Positions 1-8,310 of a stretch of 20,433 nt of DNA are shown piece by piece. The stretch lies in assembly GCA_002083475.1 (NCBI GenBank), contig LWDI01000083.1:1-20433 (forward strand), written 5' to 3'. Each line of letters begins with the position of its first letter. Within the stretch, counting starts at the first letter, position 1. Made by a program: the position numbers and the translations under genes. This DNA comes from Proteobacteria bacterium SG_bin5. GTDB taxonomy: Bacteria > Pseudomonadota > Alphaproteobacteria > Sphingomonadales > Sphingomonadaceae. The notes beneath the pieces are model-generated. The model was not told the DNA's origin. It was given only the letters and a program-made list of their open reading frames with translations, and did not search any database.

Positions 1-1433
1 GCTGCATGGTGATCCGCCCCTGGGGCTATGGCATTTGGGAGCGCATCCAGCGCCTGCTCGACGATCGCATCAAGGCGACCGGCCATGAGAATTGCTATTT
101 TCCGCTCTTCATCCCGCTCGGTAATTTCGAGCGCGAGGCCGAACATGTCGAGGGCTTCGCCAAGGAGATGGCGGTCGTCACCCACCACCGGCTGATCGCC
201 GACGGCAAGGGCGGGCTGATGCCCGATCCCGAGGCCAAGCTCGAAGAACCTTTGGTGGTGCGCCCCACGTCCGAGACGGTGATCGGCACCGCCTTCGCGC
301 GTTGGGTGCAGAGCTGGCGCGATCTGCCCGTGCTGATCAACCAATGGGCGAACGTCGTGCGCTGGGAAATGCGCACGCGCATGTTCCTGCGCACCGCCGA
401 ATTCCTGTGGCAGGAAGGCCATACCGCGCATGCGACGCCCGAGGAGGCACGTGAAGAAACGCTCAAGATGCTGGAAGTCTATCGCAGCTTCGCCGAGGAG
501 TGCGCGGCGCTCCCCGTGATCGCCGGCGAAAAGCCCGAGAACGAACGCTTCCCCGGCGCGGTCGCGACTTATTCGATCGAGGCGATGATGCAGGACGGCA
601 AGGCTTTGCAGGCCGGCACCTCGCATTTCCTCGGCACCAATTTCTCGGCGGCGCAGAACATCCGCTTCCAGAACAAGGAAGGCGTGTTCGAACTCGCCCA
701 GACGACGAGCTGGGGCATGTCGACGCGGATGATCGGCGGGATCATCATGGTGCATGGCGATGACGACGGCCTGCGCGTGCCGCCGCGCCTCGCCCCCTGG
801 CAGATCGTGATCGTGCCGCTGCTGCGCGACGGCCCCGAGGACGCGGCGGTGATCGATTATTGCCGCGCGCTCCAGGCCGAACTCGCCGCGCTATCGGCGT
901 TCGGCGAGCCGCTGCGCTGCCTGCTCGATTTGAAGCCCGCCAAGGCCGCGACCAAGCGCTGGGGCTGGGTGAAAAAGGGCGCGCCGATCGTGATCGAGGT
1001 CGGCGGGCGCGACGTGGCGGCGGGCAACGTCAGCGTGATCCGCCGCGACCGGCTCTACCGCGACGACGGCAAGCTCGATAGCGCGGTGGTCGCGCGCGAC
1101 GCCTTCGTCGGCGGCGCGGCGGCGATGCTGGGCGAGGTGCAACAGGCGCTTTACGCCGAGGCCAAGGCGCGGCTCGACGCCAATATCCGCCGCGACGTGG
1201 CGGATTTCGAGGGGCTGGCGGCCTATTTCGCCGAAAGCGTCGAAAAGCCGGGCTGGCTCGAGGTGAATTGGTCGCGGCCGACGGGGGCGGCGCTGGAGGC
1301 AGCGGTGGAAAAGCTGAAGGCGCTGAAACTCACGCTGCGCAACGTTCCGCTCGACGCGGCGCCCGCGCAAGGGACGTGCATCTTCACCGGCGCGCCCGCG
1401 GTCGAACGCGTGCTGGTCGGGCGGAGTTATTAG
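1..1433 (+). CDS. proS: Proline--tRNA ligase, eukaryote/archaeal-like type (5' truncated)
   Basis: This class II aminoacyl-tRNA synthetase charges tRNA-Pro with proline in the cytosol. The reading frame is open at the left edge; the first whole codon (bases 3-5) is Cys, matching the GC-MVIRPWGYGIWE stretch of motif 1 in this family, so the ATG at 6 is internal and a few dozen N-terminal residues are missing. Counting from that ATG, the substrate loop RPTSET is at 86-91, motif 2 (VVRWEMRTRMFLRTAEF) at about 117-133, and motif 3 (STRMIGGIIMVHGDDDG) near 240. An anticodon-binding domain follows (APWQIVIVPLL onward). The protein ends in GRSY; a C-terminal Tyr is typical of the short eukaryote/archaeal-like ProRS. 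There is no INS editing insertion as in the E. coli-type enzyme. Identification is very secure. Expression signals lie outside the window. Confidence 0.97.
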   Translation, partial: CMVIRPWGYGIWERIQRLLDDRIKATGHENCYFPLFIPLGNFEREAEHVEGFAKEMAVVTHHRLIADGKGGLMPDPEAKLEEPLVVRPTSETVIGTAFARWVQSWRDLPVLINQWANVVRWEMRTRMFLRTAEFLWQEGHTAHATPEEAREETLKMLEVYRSFAEECAALPVIAGEKPENERFPGAVATYSIEAMMQDGKALQAGTSHFLGTNFSAAQNIRFQNKEGVFELAQTTSWGMSTRMIGGIIMVHGDDDGLRVPPRLAPWQIVIVPLLRDGPEDAAVIDYCRALQAELAALSAFGEPLRCLLDLKPAKAATKRWGWVKKGAPIVIEVGGRDVAAGNVSVIRRDRLYRDDGKLDSAVVARDAFVGGAAAMLGEVQQALYAEAKARLDANIRRDVADFEGLAAYFAESVEKPGWLEVNWSRPTGAALEAAVEKLKALKLTLRNVPLDAAPAQGTCIFTGAPAVERVLVGRSY

Positions 1434-1458
1434 AGCTGGTCGTGCTCATCATGATCCC

Positions 1459-1697
1459 CGTCGCCCCGGACTTGATCCGGGGCTAGGCTGCCTTGCGACC
1501 GCCGAAGAAGAAGCCAAGCCCCGGCTCGAGTCCCGGGCGACGGCATTTGATGGTCCCGAAACGGCGTCGACCTGGTCATGGTCGACCCACCACCACGTTC
1601 GATCGTCATGCCGGACTTGGTCCGGCATCCACTGGGGCTCCAGGCTTTGCGCGCGCAAGGCCTGGCATGACCGTGGACCCCGGGCCAAGCCCGGGGT
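1459..1697. repeat. Cluster of REP-like palindromes in the proS/hydrolase gap
   Basis: The 291-bp gap between proS and the convergent hydrolase gene holds no credible gene but several short palindromes. CCCCGGA-cttga-TCCGGGG is at 1464-1482, ATGCCGGAC-ttg-GTCCGGCAT at 1608-1628 and ACCCCGGGC-caa-GCCCGGGGT at 1677-1697. A degenerate unit lies around 1518-1538. Arms and the central CTTG/TTG/CAAG are shared, so they read as one family in both orientations. An outer GTCATGCC...GGCATGAC pair brackets 1606-1671. They resemble REP sequences placed between convergent genes, where they may help transcription end. None has a T-tract, so none is a classical intrinsic terminator. No RAYT transposase is present in the window. 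Confidence 0.7.
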
Positions 1698-1724
1698 GAC
1701 GGCGCGAGGCGACAACCGGGCCCC

Positions 1725-2723
1725 TCACCGAAGCGGCTTGCCGCTGTCCTTCCACTTGTCGAGGATCTGGCTCTCCGGCAGCGTCCCGGCGCCGGCGACC
1801 GGCGTGCCGCTTTCGGCATAAGCGGGCTGGATTTGCGCGGGCGGCGTCACCGGTGTCGCGGGCGCCGCGAGCGCCGCCACCATCGGCGCGGGCGGCGCCG
1901 GCGCGGCGATCCGCGCGTGCGGGCCGGGGAAGGGCTCGCCGCCGTGATAAGCGCGGGTAAAAGCGGCGGGGGTGCCCCAAAAGCCCTGCCAGCGGTGGAA
2001 GAAATGCGCGCCGATCGCCGCCGTCATCACCATCTGCCGGTTCCACGCCGGGGTGACGGCATAAGTATGATAATGCGTCGCCTCGCCCACGCTCGGCTCG
2101 ACGAAACCGCCCAGCATCAGCGCGGCGGTGCGCAGCGCGCGCGCCCAGCCCGCGCGCGACGGGGCGCGCGCCATCGCCCCGTCGCAGGCGAAGCTGAACT
2201 GGCAGCCGGCGCGCTCCGACCCCTGATAAACGACGCCGCACACGGTGTTCGGAAACGCCGGATGGCGGACGCGGTTGAGCACCACCTGCGCCACCGCGCG
2301 TTGCCCGGCATCGGGCTCGTTCGCCGCTTCGTAATAAACGGCGGTCGCCAGGCAATCGAGCGCGCGCCCGCGATCGAGCGGGCTCGCCGCCGCCACGCTG
2401 AACGGCGCGGCCGGGCGGATGCTGGTGTCGATCGGCAGCGCGGCGGCGAAGGCGGGAAGCGCGGGGAGCGGCGCGGTGCCGGTCGCGCCGGGGGCGGGCG
2501 CGGCGATCGGCGCCAGGGCCGCGTCCTCGTCATAAAGCAGCGCGGCGCCGGGGAAATGATCCTGCGCTTCATAGCCGCGCGCGGGCGCCGGCTGATCCTC
2601 GGGCAGATGATCGATGATCGCGCGGATCGCCGCTTGCCCCGAATAGCCCAGGCACGCGGCGAAGCCGAGCGCGATGCCGCTCGCCCAACGCAATCGCGCT
2701 CGTGGTGCCCTGATCCCGCTCAC
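1725..2723 (-). CDS. SleB/CwlJ-type cell wall hydrolase (Hydrolase_2 family)
   Basis: This is a probable peptidoglycan-cleaving enzyme of the SleB/CwlJ family, which in Gram-negatives is envelope-located and thought to act in wall remodelling. The product is 332 residues. It begins with a basic stretch and a hydrophobic segment (about 13-33, WASGIALGFAACLGY) that looks like a signal anchor. A Pro/Ala-rich linker runs to about 118. The catalytic domain is about 120-262, with the family signature ALDCLATAVYYEAANEP (Glu132 the likely acid) followed by GQRAVAQVVLNRVRHPAFP. Four cysteines (124, 162, 174, 180) lie in the domain. A low-complexity Pro/Ala tail follows. The start is a GTG at 2723 with no strong Shine-Dalgarno, so the N-terminus is uncertain. 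It lies 89 bp downstream of the acylase stop on the same strand and could be co-transcribed with it. The family is secure; substrate specificity is not. Confidence 0.88.
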   Translation of the reverse strand: MSGIRAPRARLRWASGIALGFAACLGYSGQAAIRAIIDHLPEDQPAPARGYEAQDHFPGAALLYDEDAALAPIAAPAPGATGTAPLPALPAFAAALPIDTSIRPAAPFSVAAASPLDRGRALDCLATAVYYEAANEPDAGQRAVAQVVLNRVRHPAFPNTVCGVVYQGSERAGCQFSFACDGAMARAPSRAGWARALRTAALMLGGFVEPSVGEATHYHTYAVTPAWNRQMVMTAAIGAHFFHRWQGFWGTPAAFTRAYHGGEPFPGPHARIAAPAPPAPMVAALAAPATPVTPPAQIQPAYAESGTPVAGAGTLPESQILDKWKDSGKPLR

Positions 2724-2812
2724 GCGCGCCCAAGTAGCGCAAATCGGCGACGCTTTGACCCCCGAGATTCGCGCTGTCCCGCGCTGGGACGAAGCGCGCG
2801 CCGGGTAAGGAT

Positions 2813-4972
2813 TCAGCGCCCGGGGTGGTAGCGCCGGGCGATATGGCCGATCAGGTCGCTTTCGTAGAAATAAACCGGGCGCAGGCGGCCGCTCGCATAG
2901 CGTTCGGCCTGGTCGTTGAAGTGCGGCGAGGCGGGGTCGCCGCTTTCGCCGCCCGCCGTCACCGCGACCGCGCGCAGCTTCGGCCCGAACTGCACCACGC
3001 TCACGAAACTATTGCCGAGCACGCCGAAGCGCTGGCCGCTGCCCGCTGGTGAGACGGTGCCGAAGCTCGCGAGCGAGCCCCAGATCGCCGAGGTGAAGCC
3101 GACCGGCACGCTCGCCGCCGCCGGATCGAAGCCGCCGCCCGGCGCGGGGCGCTGGAAGCGGTTGAGCTTGCCCCAGGCCACCCGCCAATCGCCCGCCTTG
3201 GCCCGCAGCGTCGCGAGCGCGTTCTCCAGCGCGGCGAACTGGGCCTCGGCGGGCGCGGCGGCCATCCGATCGAGATGGGTGAGGCTGAAGCTCTTCTCGT
3301 CCCCCGCCGCCGGCACCCGCGCGGCGAGCGCCTCGCCCCAATGCACCGCGAGCGTCGTCGGCACCGACTCGGTCCCCCAGCGCCGGTCCCAGCCTTCCAG
3401 CAGCGCCATCGGTTCGGCGAGCGCGGCGCGGCGCGGATCGGCGGCGGGGAGCGCGCGCCAAGCCGCGATCAGCGGCGGCAACAGGCGATCGAAGGCGGGG
3501 AGCGCGGGATCATAAGCGGCGGCGCGGAGCGTTTCGATCGTCCAGTCGCGCTCCTTGCCGAGCAGCGCGAGCGCATGTTCGGCGCGCGCGTTCTCGCCCA
3601 CCGTGTCGAAATAGCGTGGATAGGCGCTCGCGTTCAAACTGCCCGCGCCCGCGCCGGTCCAGGGCGCGTTGTTGGTGTTGACCACCCAGCCGCTCGGCGG
3701 ATCGATCAGGCGCGGCAGCTCGGCGAGGCCGTGCAGGCCTTGCCAGTCGGTCGCCGGGTCGCTGCCGTCGACGACGCCGCGATAATCGAAGCGATCGTCG
3801 CGCTTGGGCATGAATTGCGGCACGAGCAGCGCGATCTCGCCCTTGGCGGTGGCGATGATCGTGTTGTTGCTGCTGTTCGCGCGGCGCTCGGCAATGGTGG
3901 TGAAATCGGCGAGATCGCTCGCCTTGGTGCGCAGGAAGCTTTGCTCGAGCGCCGCGATCGGGCGGTTCATCAGCGCGGCGGCGATCCAGCGATCGCCCTC
4001 GCGCGCGACGATCGGGCCGTGGTGGGTGAAATAGCCGGTGAAGCGCCGCTCGACCATGCCGGCGGGGGTCTTCACTTTCACCCTGATCGCGCGCGTGCGC
4101 AGCGGACGGCGTTCGCGGCCATAGACATAGGTCAGCCGTCCGCGTTCGCGGCTGACGCGTTCGGCGAAGAGATCGACATTGTCGACCCCGCTCGACGTGT
4201 GCATCCACCCTAGCCGCTCGTTGAACCCCTGATAGATGAAGAACTGCCCCCAGGTCGCCGCGCCATAGGCATTGAGCCCGGCGTCGCTCGACACTTGTTG
4301 TTCGGCGCGGAAATAGAAGCTCGTGTGCGGGTTGATGAGCAGCAGCGCCTGCCCGTCCTTGGTCAGGCGCGGGGCGATCGCGATGCCGTTCGATCCCTTG
4401 GGCTCGGCGAGTTGGGGCGGGACGAAGGCGATTTGTTCGCCGGTGTAGAAGGCCTGGAGCGCGTCGAGCGGCACACGCTCGATGTCGCCGCCGATGCTGC
4501 CCTCGCTGAAGGCGAGCGCCATCCAGGGTTCGAAATGCTTGATCGCGCGCGGGGTGACTTGCGGGTGGCGCGCGAGGTAGAAGTTCAGCCCATCGGCCCA
4601 GGCCATCATCAGCCGCTGCAGCCAGGCGGGGCTGTCGCCATAAGCGCGGCGCAAGTCGCCTTCGTCGCGGAACAGCCGCTGGCGCAGATCTTGCCACAGC
4701 GCCGCCTCGCCTTCGGCCTCCGCCAGCCGGCCGAGCGCGACGAGATAGTTGCGCTCGATGCGCGGGAAATCATCCTCGGCCTGGGCATAGATCATCGCGA
4801 ACACCGCGTCGGCGTCGCTTTTGCCACGGACGTGGGCGATGCCCCAATCGTCACGGACGATGCTGCTCGCCTCGGCGGCGGCGGCCCAGCGTTGCGCCTC
4901 GCTATCCCCCGATTGCGCGGCGGCGGGGCTGGCGAGCAGCAGGGCGAGCGGGAGCAGGCGGGCGTGGATCAT
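2813..4972 (-). CDS. Secreted penicillin-acylase-family Ntn hydrolase
   Basis: This 719-residue member of the penicillin G acylase / acyl-homoserine-lactone acylase / aculeacin acylase superfamily hydrolyses an amide bond to an acyl group; the natural substrate is unknown. Residues 1-19 form a clear signal peptide ending ASPAAAQ, so it is periplasmic or exported. The autoproteolytic site is GSNGIAIAP: cleavage before Ser194 would make that Ser the N-terminal nucleophile of the beta chain and leave an alpha chain of about 21-193. NPHTSFYF (near 214-221) supplies the conserved beta-chain His region, and GWVVNTNNAPW carries the usual Asn. I chose ATG 4972 over an open frame extending upstream to 5368 because the signal peptide starts there and the extension overlaps the receptor gene. 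No good ribosome binding site is visible. It lies 88 bp downstream of the receptor, with a terminator between them. Confidence 0.92.
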   Translation of the reverse strand: MIHARLLPLALLLASPAAAQSGDSEAQRWAAAAEASSIVRDDWGIAHVRGKSDADAVFAMIYAQAEDDFPRIERNYLVALGRLAEAEGEAALWQDLRQRLFRDEGDLRRAYGDSPAWLQRLMMAWADGLNFYLARHPQVTPRAIKHFEPWMALAFSEGSIGGDIERVPLDALQAFYTGEQIAFVPPQLAEPKGSNGIAIAPRLTKDGQALLLINPHTSFYFRAEQQVSSDAGLNAYGAATWGQFFIYQGFNERLGWMHTSSGVDNVDLFAERVSRERGRLTYVYGRERRPLRTRAIRVKVKTPAGMVERRFTGYFTHHGPIVAREGDRWIAAALMNRPIAALEQSFLRTKASDLADFTTIAERRANSSNNTIIATAKGEIALLVPQFMPKRDDRFDYRGVVDGSDPATDWQGLHGLAELPRLIDPPSGWVVNTNNAPWTGAGAGSLNASAYPRYFDTVGENARAEHALALLGKERDWTIETLRAAAYDPALPAFDRLLPPLIAAWRALPAADPRRAALAEPMALLEGWDRRWGTESVPTTLAVHWGEALAARVPAAGDEKSFSLTHLDRMAAAPAEAQFAALENALATLRAKAGDWRVAWGKLNRFQRPAPGGGFDPAAASVPVGFTSAIWGSLASFGTVSPAGSGQRFGVLGNSFVSVVQFGPKLRAVAVTAGGESGDPASPHFNDQAERYASGRLRPVYFYESDLIGHIARRYHPGR

Positions 4973-5000
4973 GAGGCGCGAGCCTAGCGCGCGCGCGGGC

Positions 5001-5036
5001 AAAGAAAAGCCCGGCATGCACGGGGGCATGCCGGGC
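5001..5036 (-). terminator. Intrinsic terminator of the TonB-dependent receptor gene
   Basis: A perfect 11-bp stem (GCCCGGCATGC at 5009-5019 with GCATGCCGGGC at 5026-5036, 6-nt loop) is followed on the minus strand by TTTTCTTT (5008-5001). It lies 24 bp after the receptor stop and 28 bp before the acylase start. It should separate the two transcripts or limit read-through into the acylase. Confidence 0.85.
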
Positions 5037-5060
5037 GAGTTGCCCTCAGGGGGAACGCTT

Positions 5061-7889
5061 TTAGTTGAAGGTGATCCGCACCCCGCCGACGAAGCGGCGG
5101 CCGAATTTCTCGAACTCGATCGTGCGCGCCGAGATGCCCGCATAGCGGCGGCCCGGGCCGTTGAGCAGGTTCGAGCCGTCGAAATAGACTTCGAAATTCT
5201 TGGTGACGGCATAGCGCGCCGAGACGTCGATTTCGTCGTCCGCCGCCCAATAAATGTCGCCGCCGGTGGTATTGTCGCCCAGGCCGTCGAGCCAATCCGA
5301 GCGATATTGATATTGGAAGCGGACCGACAGGCCGTATTTTTCGTAATAAGGCCCGACGTTGAGCACATAGTCCGAGGTGCCGGGCAGGCGCACGCGGCGG
5401 CCGTCGGGCGTGGTCGCCTGGCTGCGGTTGAGCACGCCGTTCATCTGGATGCCGAAGCCGCCCAACCAGCTGTTCGACTTGTCGACATCGTCCACTTGCA
5501 GCGCGAGCGAGGCTTCGACGCCATAGATATAGCCGCCGCCGCCGTTGACGGTGGTGCTGAACTGATATTGCGAACGATCGACGCCCGGGATGTTGAGCAC
5601 GTCCGAGCCGAATTGGCGGGTCGAGCCGAACAACACCCCGCTCACGTCGCGATAGAAAGCGCCGAGCGAGGCGAAGCCGCCGGTCGTGGGATAATATTCC
5701 CAATAAAAGTCCACACCGCGCGCGCGCTCGGGCTGGAGGAAGGGGTTGCCGCCCGAAATCGTCATATTCGCGTCGTTGAAAGTGAAGTTCGGGCGAAGCA
5801 GCGGATAATCGGGGCGCGACGCGCCGGTGCTGAACGACAGCCGCAGTTTATGCTCGTCGGTGACGTTCCAATTGGCGTGGATGCTGGGATAGGCCGCGAT
5901 CGAACCGCTGCTGACCGTCGTCAGCACCGCCGCGCCGCCGCGCGGGTTCTGGCCGAAGGCGACGCCGGTGTTGTTCACCCCTTCGACGCGCACGCCATAG
6001 ACGATGTTACCCCAATCGAACTTGCTGTTCGCCATCGCCCAACCCGAATAGACTTCCTCGCTAACCTGATAGAAATTGCCTTGCTGGAACACATAGGGCG
6101 CGTTGCGCGCCGCGCGTTCGACCAGGTTGCGGATCGCGGTTTGCGAGAAATAGCGGAAGTTGAAGCCGAGCGGCAATTGGCCGAGATAGGGCTGCGGAAT
6201 GGTAATCGCGTTGATATCGGTCGGGATCGCTTGCGCCTGGATCACGTTGACGCCGTTGATCACCGTCGCCGGGTTCACGTCGAGCAGCGATTCGACCGAG
6301 CGCTTGGTGCGCTGATCATATTGGAAGCCGGCGGTGAATTTGGTGTCGCCGAAAATGCCGGTGCGGCGCGCGAGCACCAGCCGGCCGGTATAGGCATCGG
6401 TGTCGTCCTGCGCGCGCAGCCCGCGGATGCGGGTGAGCGGCAGCGGGAAATCCTCGAACTGGGTCACCCGCGCGCCCGCCGAAAGCACGCCATTGGCGGC
6501 GCGATTGGTGCGGAACAGCTGGACGAAGGATTGTTCGGGATTGCGCAGATCATAGAATACCGAAGGCCGGTTGACCGCGCCGACGCCGTTAGTGCCGAAG
6601 CCCGGGCTTTCGTAGTTGATTTGCGCCGGCGCCGAGCGATCGTCGACCGAGCGGGTATAATTGCCGCGCCAGCTGACTTCCCAGGGCCCGAATTCATGAT
6701 CACCGCCGATCGTGTTCACCTGCACCGATTGCAGGAACTCGCGCGACAAGGCGTTATAGTTGATGTCGATGCCGTTGACGATGCCGAGATAGGGCGTGTT
6801 GCCCGCGCAAATATCGGCATAGCCGGTGGTGTTGGGCGCGAGCGTCGGCACGGCGGGGCAAGGCGCGGTCGAGGTCGGGACGCGGCTCTGCTGATCGTCG
6901 AAATCGTAAATCCCGTTCCAGCGCAGCTCGTCGTCGGTGAAAGCGGTGTAGATCGAATAGGCGAACAGCCGATGATCGTCATTGGGCTGCCAATCGAGTC
7001 GGATGGTGCTGCTGTAATTGGCGCGCTTCAGCCGGTAGAGCTTGTTCTCGGTCTCGCGCGCCCAGAAGCGCGGGCCGACTTGGCCGGGCAGGGCGGGGCG
7101 CTGATCCTGCGTCACTTCTTCCCAATCGGTTTCGAAATTGTCGGTCGCCATCTTGCGCTGATAATAAGTGCCCGACACGAGCACGCCGATGTCGCCGATG
7201 CCGGTGTTCCAGCGCTTGCTGAGCACGGCGGTGCCTTCGAATTCGGTGCCGCCGCCGAGATCGTTATAGCCGCCGCCGGCGCGGAAGGCGGCGTGGACGT
7301 CGCGATAATCGAGCGCCGAGCGGGTGCGGATATCGACCTGGCCGGCGATCGTCTCGGCGGTGAGGTCGGGCGTCACCGCCTTGCGCACCACGATCTGCGC
7401 GGCGATCGCCGAGGGGATCGAGTCGAAGCGGGTGTCGCGGCCTTCGGCGCTGACGACGTTGATCCCGTCGAACGCGACCGTCGTCCAGTTGAGCGGCGCG
7501 CCGCGGATCGAAAGATAGCGCGCCTGGCCCTGGTCGCGCTGCACCGCGATGCCGGGCAGGCGGCCGGCGGCCTGGGCGATATTCTGGTCGGGCAAGCGGC
7601 CGACCGCGTCGGACGAGGCGACGCTGACGAGCGAGTCGAACGATTTTTGCAGCCGCAGCGCGGCGTCCTGCGATTCGCGGATCGGGCGGGTGCCCGAGAC
7701 GACGACTTCGTCGCCGGTCGCGGTTTCGATCGTGGTGGTGTCGCCGGCCGGCTTTTGCGCGGGCGGGCCGTCGCCGGTCGGCGCCTGGGCCTGGGCATTG
7801 GTCGCGGTGAGCGCGGCGAAACAGCCGCTGGCGAGCAACAACGCGCGCGCGCCGGCGCGCACGCGCCCGCGCGTGATCGAGCAGTTCAT
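5061..7889 (-). CDS. TonB-dependent outer membrane receptor (Xanthomonas/Caulobacter type)
   Basis: This is an outer-membrane beta-barrel receptor of 942 residues that imports an unidentified substrate using TonB-ExbBD energy. A signal peptide covers about 1-34 (basic start, ALLLASGCFAALTATNAQAQA). After a short Pro/Thr linker comes a TonB-box-like DEVVVSGTR (about 60-68) and the plug domain to about 180, with SSDAVGRLPDQNIAQAAGRLPGI and QARYLSIRGA; this wording is typical of the large TonB-Xanth-Caul subfamily. The rest is barrel with alternating aromatic strands, ending GGVRITFN. There is no N-terminal secretin/STN domain, so sigma-regulator signalling is unlikely. ATG 7889 is preferred over an in-frame ATG at 7907 because GGGGGA lies 7 nt before it and the signal peptide follows directly. 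That ribosome binding site lies in a strong hairpin. The substrate is not deducible; this subfamily often takes oligosaccharides, but the neighbouring acylase suggests an acylated amide instead. Confidence 0.95.
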   Translation of the reverse strand: MNCSITRGRVRAGARALLLASGCFAALTATNAQAQAPTGDGPPAQKPAGDTTTIETATGDEVVVSGTRPIRESQDAALRLQKSFDSLVSVASSDAVGRLPDQNIAQAAGRLPGIAVQRDQGQARYLSIRGAPLNWTTVAFDGINVVSAEGRDTRFDSIPSAIAAQIVVRKAVTPDLTAETIAGQVDIRTRSALDYRDVHAAFRAGGGYNDLGGGTEFEGTAVLSKRWNTGIGDIGVLVSGTYYQRKMATDNFETDWEEVTQDQRPALPGQVGPRFWARETENKLYRLKRANYSSTIRLDWQPNDDHRLFAYSIYTAFTDDELRWNGIYDFDDQQSRVPTSTAPCPAVPTLAPNTTGYADICAGNTPYLGIVNGIDINYNALSREFLQSVQVNTIGGDHEFGPWEVSWRGNYTRSVDDRSAPAQINYESPGFGTNGVGAVNRPSVFYDLRNPEQSFVQLFRTNRAANGVLSAGARVTQFEDFPLPLTRIRGLRAQDDTDAYTGRLVLARRTGIFGDTKFTAGFQYDQRTKRSVESLLDVNPATVINGVNVIQAQAIPTDINAITIPQPYLGQLPLGFNFRYFSQTAIRNLVERAARNAPYVFQQGNFYQVSEEVYSGWAMANSKFDWGNIVYGVRVEGVNNTGVAFGQNPRGGAAVLTTVSSGSIAAYPSIHANWNVTDEHKLRLSFSTGASRPDYPLLRPNFTFNDANMTISGGNPFLQPERARGVDFYWEYYPTTGGFASLGAFYRDVSGVLFGSTRQFGSDVLNIPGVDRSQYQFSTTVNGGGGYIYGVEASLALQVDDVDKSNSWLGGFGIQMNGVLNRSQATTPDGRRVRLPGTSDYVLNVGPYYEKYGLSVRFQYQYRSDWLDGLGDNTTGGDIYWAADDEIDVSARYAVTKNFEVYFDGSNLLNGPGRRYAGISARTIEFEKFGRRFVGGVRITFN

Positions 7890-7897
7890 GGTGTAAT

Positions 7898-7935
7898 CCC
7901 CCAACATCGCCCCGTCGATTCGGGGTCGTTGGGGG
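7898..7935 (-). promoter_or_regulatory. Leader hairpin covering the receptor's ribosome binding site
   Basis: An outer 8-bp perfect stem (CCCCCAAC at 7898-7905 with GTTGGGGG at 7928-7935) encloses an inner 5-bp stem (CCCCG at 7910-7914 with CGGGG at 7921-7925, 6-nt loop). In the receptor mRNA the 3' arm of the outer stem is the GGGGG of the Shine-Dalgarno (GGGGGA, 7902-7897), 7 nt before ATG 7889. As drawn, the structure would mask the ribosome binding site. A regulatory role is inference. Confidence 0.55.
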
Positions 7936-8124
7936 GCCGTTATTGCCGGATTGCAACGTTACGATGGCACAATGATTACGGTTTCGTGAACCAGCCGAGC
8001 GCGATCGAGCACGCGCGGTGCGGCGATGACGCGCTTTTCCAGCATCCGCGCCGTGTCGCGCCGGCCGAGGCGCGGGCGAGCCCCCGCCCAGATCGGGCAA
8101 GCGCGACATCGATCGGGGTCGTTC

Positions 8125-8198
8125 TGGAGGCCCGAGCCGGAATCGAACCGGCGTACAAGGATTTGCAGTCCTCTGCGTCACCACTCCGCCATCGGGCC
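8125..8198 (-). tRNA. tRNA-Cys (anticodon GCA)
   Basis: The minus strand folds as a complete 74-nt cloverleaf. The acceptor GGCCCGA pairs with TCGGGCC, followed by discriminator T and an encoded CCA. The anticodon arm GAGGA-CTGCAAA-TCCTT carries GCA, and the T arm is GCCGG-TTCGATT-CCGGC. It closely matches bacterial tRNA-Cys and is probably an essential single-copy gene. An AT-free spacer downstream (7936-8124) shows no other gene. Confidence 0.97.
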
Positions 8199-8208
8199 GG
8201 AGCGCGGC

Positions 8209-8237
8209 TCCATGCGGCGCCCGGCGCCCGGTGTCAA
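8209..8237 (-). promoter_or_regulatory. Candidate promoter of tRNA-Cys
   Basis: Reading the minus strand, a perfect -35 hexamer TTGACA (8237-8232) is followed after 17 bp by CATGGA (8214-8209), a weak -10, about 10 bp before the mature tRNA 5' end at 8198. Spacing and position fit a sigma-70 promoter; the -10 is poor. Confidence 0.4.
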
Positions 8238-8310
8238 CCGCGTTGCGCCCGCCGCCGCCGCTTGGCGCGGCGCGGTGGAGCCGATACAAGCGCTCAGATG
8301 ATTTACTGTA

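Noticed and set aside
4973..5368. N-terminal extension of the acylase to an ATG at 5368
   Set aside because: The extra 132 residues overlap the end of the receptor gene and contain the terminator; the signal peptide begins at ATG 4972.
7936..8124. A small RNA or terminator downstream of tRNA-Cys
   Set aside because: Some GC-rich stems exist, but none has a T-tract or a convincing promoter.
7976..8158. Small minus-strand open frame beginning MYAGSIPARAS
   Set aside because: It starts inside the tRNA-Cys gene; this peptide is the familiar false translation of a tRNA 3' half.
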